This document shows positions 61,502-64,000 of a stretch of DNA of 64,000 bases, in pieces. The position numbers and the translations under genes are program-made. Within the stretch, counting starts at the first letter, position 1; every line of letters starts with the position of its first letter. This DNA is from VRUE01 sp035605695 (lineage in GTDB: Bacteria; Actinomycetota; Thermoleophilia; Solirubrobacterales; 70-9). Below the pieces are notes generated by a model that saw only the letters and a list, made by a program, of their open reading frames with translations, was not told the DNA's origin and did not search any database. Where the stretch lies: assembly GCA_035605695.1 (NCBI GenBank), contig DATNGZ010000066.1:3354-67353 (forward strand), written 5' to 3'.

Positions 61502-64000
61502 CTACCCCAGCTTCCCCTCGATTGCCGCCCGCGCCACCGCCAGCGCCTCATCGAGCTTGCCGGGATCCTTGCCGCCCGCCTGGGCCATGTCGTCGCGACC
61601 GCCGCCACCGCCGCCGACTACCGGCGCCGCCTCGCGCACGATCTCGGCCGCCGAGAGCCCGCGGCCCACGGCGCCTTTGGAGACCAGGACGACCAGCGCG
61701 ACTTTGCTGGCCTCAGCTCCACCGAGGACAACGGCGGAGTCGCCGCCGAGCTTGGACTGCACGCGGTTGGCAAGATCGAGCAGCTGCTTCTGGTCAGCAA
61801 GCGGCGCCTGTGCGGCGACCAGCTTGACGCCAGCGTCGTCGGTGGCCTCGCCGACGAGCCGCTCCGCCTCCTCACTCGCCAGCTGCTTCTGCGCCTGCTC
61901 CGCCCCCTTCCCGGCCTCCTTCAGGCGCTCGGCCGCGCGCTTCGCGCCGCTGAGCGGGTCCTGCGGCGAGCCCAGCAGGTCGCCGACCTCGGCCAGGCGC
62001 TGCTCGCGCTCGCGGAACCAGTCGATCGCGGCCGGCCCGCTGAGCGCCTCGATCCGGCGCACGTTGGCGGCGCTGGAGCCCTCGGAGGCGATCTTGAAAA
62101 TGCCGATCTCCGCCGTATTGGCGACGTGGGTGCCGCCGCAGAGCTCGCGCGAGACGCCGTCGACCTCGACCACGCGCACCCACTCGCCGTACTTCTCGCC
62201 GAAGAGCGCCATCGCCCCCAGCCGCTCGGCCTCGGTGCGCTCCATCTCCAACCAGCGCACCGGCCGGCTCGCCTTGATCCACTCGTTGACGCGATCCTCG
62301 ACCGCGCGCAGGTCCTCGGCGCTGAGCCCCTGGCCATGGCTGAAGTCAAAGCGCAGCTTGTCGGGGCGCACGGCCGAGCCGGCCTGGTGCACGTGGCTGC
62401 CGAGCCGCTCGCGCAGCGCCGCGTGCAAGAGGTGCGTGGCGGTGTGGTTGCGCATCGTCGCGTGGCGGGTCTCGCGATCGACTTCGGCCTCGACAGCGAC
62501 ACCGTCGTCGAGACCATCGGCGGGTTCGATCTCCAGCGCTTGGTCTTCGCCAATTCGGTAGACGTCGAGCACCTTGGCTTCTCCCGCGGGCCAGCGGATC
62601 ACCCCACTGTCTGCGACCTGTCCCCCTCCCTCCGCGTAGAAAGGGCTCTCCTCCAGCTTGATCAGCGCCCGCTTGCCCCCGGCCGGGACTGTTTTCTCTC
62701 CGTAGAGCAGATCCGCAGGGGACGCGTAGTCCTTATTTGCCTCGCGCTCGACCGCGGCGAGGCCGGTCGTCGTCCGCAGTGTCTCGTAGCCGACGAACTG
62801 GGTCGGCGCGGCCGCGCCGGCGAAGGCGATCACCCGCTCGTGGCGATCCTCGGAGCCATGCGCGGTCGCGGCGCCCGAGCGGGCACGCTGGCGCTGCTCG
62901 TCCATCAGCTCCTCGAAGCCGCTGTCGTCCACCGAGAGTCCCTGCTCGGCGACCAGCTCCTTGGTCAGGTCATAGGGGAAGCCGTAGGTGTCGTGGAGCT
63001 TGAAGGCGTCGGCGGCATCGATCCAGGAGGTCTCCTTCTGCTTCGCTTCGGCGACCAGGTTGTCGAGCAGCTCGCTGCCGCGCTCCAGGGTGCGGCCGAA
63101 GCTATCCTCCTCATCGCCGACCCAGCGCGCGATCGTCGCGCGCTCGGCGACCAACTCGGGGTAAGCCTCGCCCATGATCTCGATCGCGCACTCGGTGAAG
63201 CGGCTCAGCCACGGTGCCTCGAGGCCGAGCGTGCGGCCCTGCTGGATCGCCCGCCGCATGATCCGGCGCAGGATGTAGCCGCGGTCTTCGTTGGACGGGA
63301 CGACGCCGTCGGCGATCAGGAAGGCGGCGCCGCGCGAGTGGTCTGCGACGATCCGCATCGCCCGCGTCACCGCCCCGCCCTCGTCGTAGGAGCGGCCGGA
63401 CATCGCCTCGGCCAGATCGACCAACGGCCGTACCAGGTCGGTCTCGTAGACCGAGGGGACCTCCTGCAGGATTGCCGCCATCCGGTCGAGGCCCATGCCG
63501 GTATCGATGTTGCGCATCGGCAGCTCGCTCAGCGAACCGTCGGCACCGAGGTCATAGGTCATGAAGACGTGGTTCCAGAACTCGAGGTAGCGCTCGGTAT
63601 CGTCGCCGGGGCGCTCGTCCTCGGCGCCGAACTCGGGCCCGCGGTCGAGGTAGAGCTCCGAGCAGGGACCACAGGGCCCAGCCGGGCCGGCCTGCCAGAA
63701 GTTGTCCTCGCGGCCGAGCCGGACGATGCGCTCGTCGGGCACGCCGACCCGGCGCCAGACCGCGATCGCCTCCTCGTCGGGGCCGAGTCCGAGCTCCTCG
63801 TCGCCGCCGAAGACCGTGACCCAGATCCGCTCGGGATCCATCCCGAAGCCCTCGGTCGAGAGCTCCCAGCCCCAGGGAATCGACTCCTCCTTGAAGTAGT
63901 CGCCGAAGCTCCAGTTGCCGAGCATCTCGAAGAAGGTGAGGTGGCGGGCGGTGTTGCCGACCTCCTCGATGTCGGTCGTGCGGAAGCACTTCTGCACGTC
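61502..64000 (-). CDS. alaS: Alanyl-tRNA synthetase (5' end outside the window)
   Basis: About 832 codons are present and the N-terminal start lies beyond base 64000. The reading frame is open to the edge, so GTG 63997 is not a start. Class II catalytic parts RTTDIEEVGNTARHLTFFEM and NYWxxG-type VFMTYDLGADG appear early. The editing domain has HTATHLLHAAL and CGGTHVANTAEIG (zinc ligands). The C-Ala domain with a Gly-rich VVGGGGGGRDDMAQAGG ends it. It heads the run ruvX-mltG-aroE-aroC-aroKB-aroQ-pepQ. Confidence 0.97.
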   Translation of the reverse strand, partial: DVQKCFRTTDIEEVGNTARHLTFFEMLGNWSFGDYFKEESIPWGWELSTEGFGMDPERIWVTVFGGDEELGLGPDEEAIAVWRRVGVPDERIVRLGREDNFWQAGPAGPCGPCSELYLDRGPEFGAEDERPGDDTERYLEFWNHVFMTYDLGADGSLSELPMRNIDTGMGLDRMAAILQEVPSVYETDLVRPLVDLAEAMSGRSYDEGGAVTRAMRIVADHSRGAAFLIADGVVPSNEDRGYILRRIMRRAIQQGRTLGLEAPWLSRFTECAIEIMGEAYPELVAERATIARWVGDEEDSFGRTLERGSELLDNLVAEAKQKETSWIDAADAFKLHDTYGFPYDLTKELVAEQGLSVDDSGFEELMDEQRQRARSGAATAHGSEDRHERVIAFAGAAAPTQFVGYETLRTTTGLAAVEREANKDYASPADLLYGEKTVPAGGKRALIKLEESPFYAEGGGQVADSGVIRWPAGEAKVLDVYRIGEDQALEIEPADGLDDGVAVEAEVDRETRHATMRNHTATHLLHAALRERLGSHVHQAGSAVRPDKLRFDFSHGQGLSAEDLRAVEDRVNEWIKASRPVRWLEMERTEAERLGAMALFGEKYGEWVRVVEVDGVSRELCGGTHVANTAEIGIFKIASEGSSAANVRRIEALSGPAAIDWFREREQRLAEVGDLLGSPQDPLSGAKRAAERLKEAGKGAEQAQKQLASEEAERLVGEATDDAGVKLVAAQAPLADQKQLLDLANRVQSKLGGDSAVVLGGAEASKVALVVLVSKGAVGRGLSAAEIVREAAPVVGGGGGGRDDMAQAGGKDPGKLDEALAVARAAIEGKLG

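Noticed and set aside
60927..62561. 544-aa plus-strand frame
   Set aside because: It is antisense to mltG, ruvX and alaS, with a Ser/Arg/Ala-rich low-complexity translation and no family motif.

Overview
This is a high-GC actinobacterial chromosome segment, most likely from the class Thermoleophilia (Solirubrobacterales or relatives). That placement is an inference. It rests on GC-rich codon use, the block tlyA-nadK-recN-steA-mctB-pyrG-xerD and the block alaS-ruvX-mltG-aroE-aroC-aroKB-aroQ-pepQ (both gene sets are typical of Actinomycetota), the aroK-aroB fusion, and small secreted proteins of a type I associate with this class. No rRNA or CRISPR array is visible.

Region 1 (1-22.2 kb) is accessory DNA stacked downstream of a tRNA-Met(CAT) gene (22107-22180, minus strand). 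The 44-nt 3' part of that tRNA recurs at 2478, 8048 and 9305. Each copy is followed by the same ~80-150 bp arm sequence. I read this as three nested integration events or remnants: 2478-8048 (DUF3105 protein, secreted RHS/YD-repeat protein, possible orphan RHS tip), 8048-9305 (one HEPN-like gene) and 9305-22150. The last is a mobile element with a tyrosine integrase, an excisionase, a 1037-aa MobF relaxase-helicase, a possible oriT region, an ArsR-type regulator, a methyltransferase, an HExxH protein and an HNH-like protein. Before 2478 lie a frameshifted UPF0104 membrane gene and a nucleotidyltransferase pair resembling a toxin-antitoxin system.

Region 2 (22.2-43.6 kb) is core and almost entirely on the minus strand. 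It holds an HPt protein, a thioredoxin-like lipoprotein, a plus-strand SDR and glycosyltransferase pair, tRNA-Asn, dnaG, dgt, recO, mutM, xerD, a DUF3866 gene, an M20 peptidase, pyrG, a MraY-like GT4, mctB, steA, recN, an EmrB-type exporter, nadK and tlyA. Three ~110-120 bp palindromic repeats sit exactly at the stop codons of recO, pyrG and nadK.

Region 3 (43.6-45.4 kb) is a small cassette (SnoaL-like, GNAT, XRE) between two ~60 bp direct repeats that carry a strong Shine-Dalgarno motif.

Region 4 (45.4-64 kb) is core again. It runs dxs, a prenyl synthase, a 58-aa gene, nusB, a translationally coupled pair of secreted proteins, efp, a secreted protein, an SDR, an M42 peptidase and a diguanylate cyclase. 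After these comes the tight operon alaS-ruvX-mltG-aroE-aroC-aroKB-aroQ-pepQ, transcribed on the minus strand from beyond the right edge. In that operon a hairpin overlaps the aroKB ribosome binding site.

The genes cover isoprenoid and shikimate precursors, replication and repair (dnaG, recO, mutM, recN, xerD), nucleotide pools (pyrG, dgt), translation (alaS, efp, nusB, tlyA) and cell envelope functions (mltG, GT4, steA).
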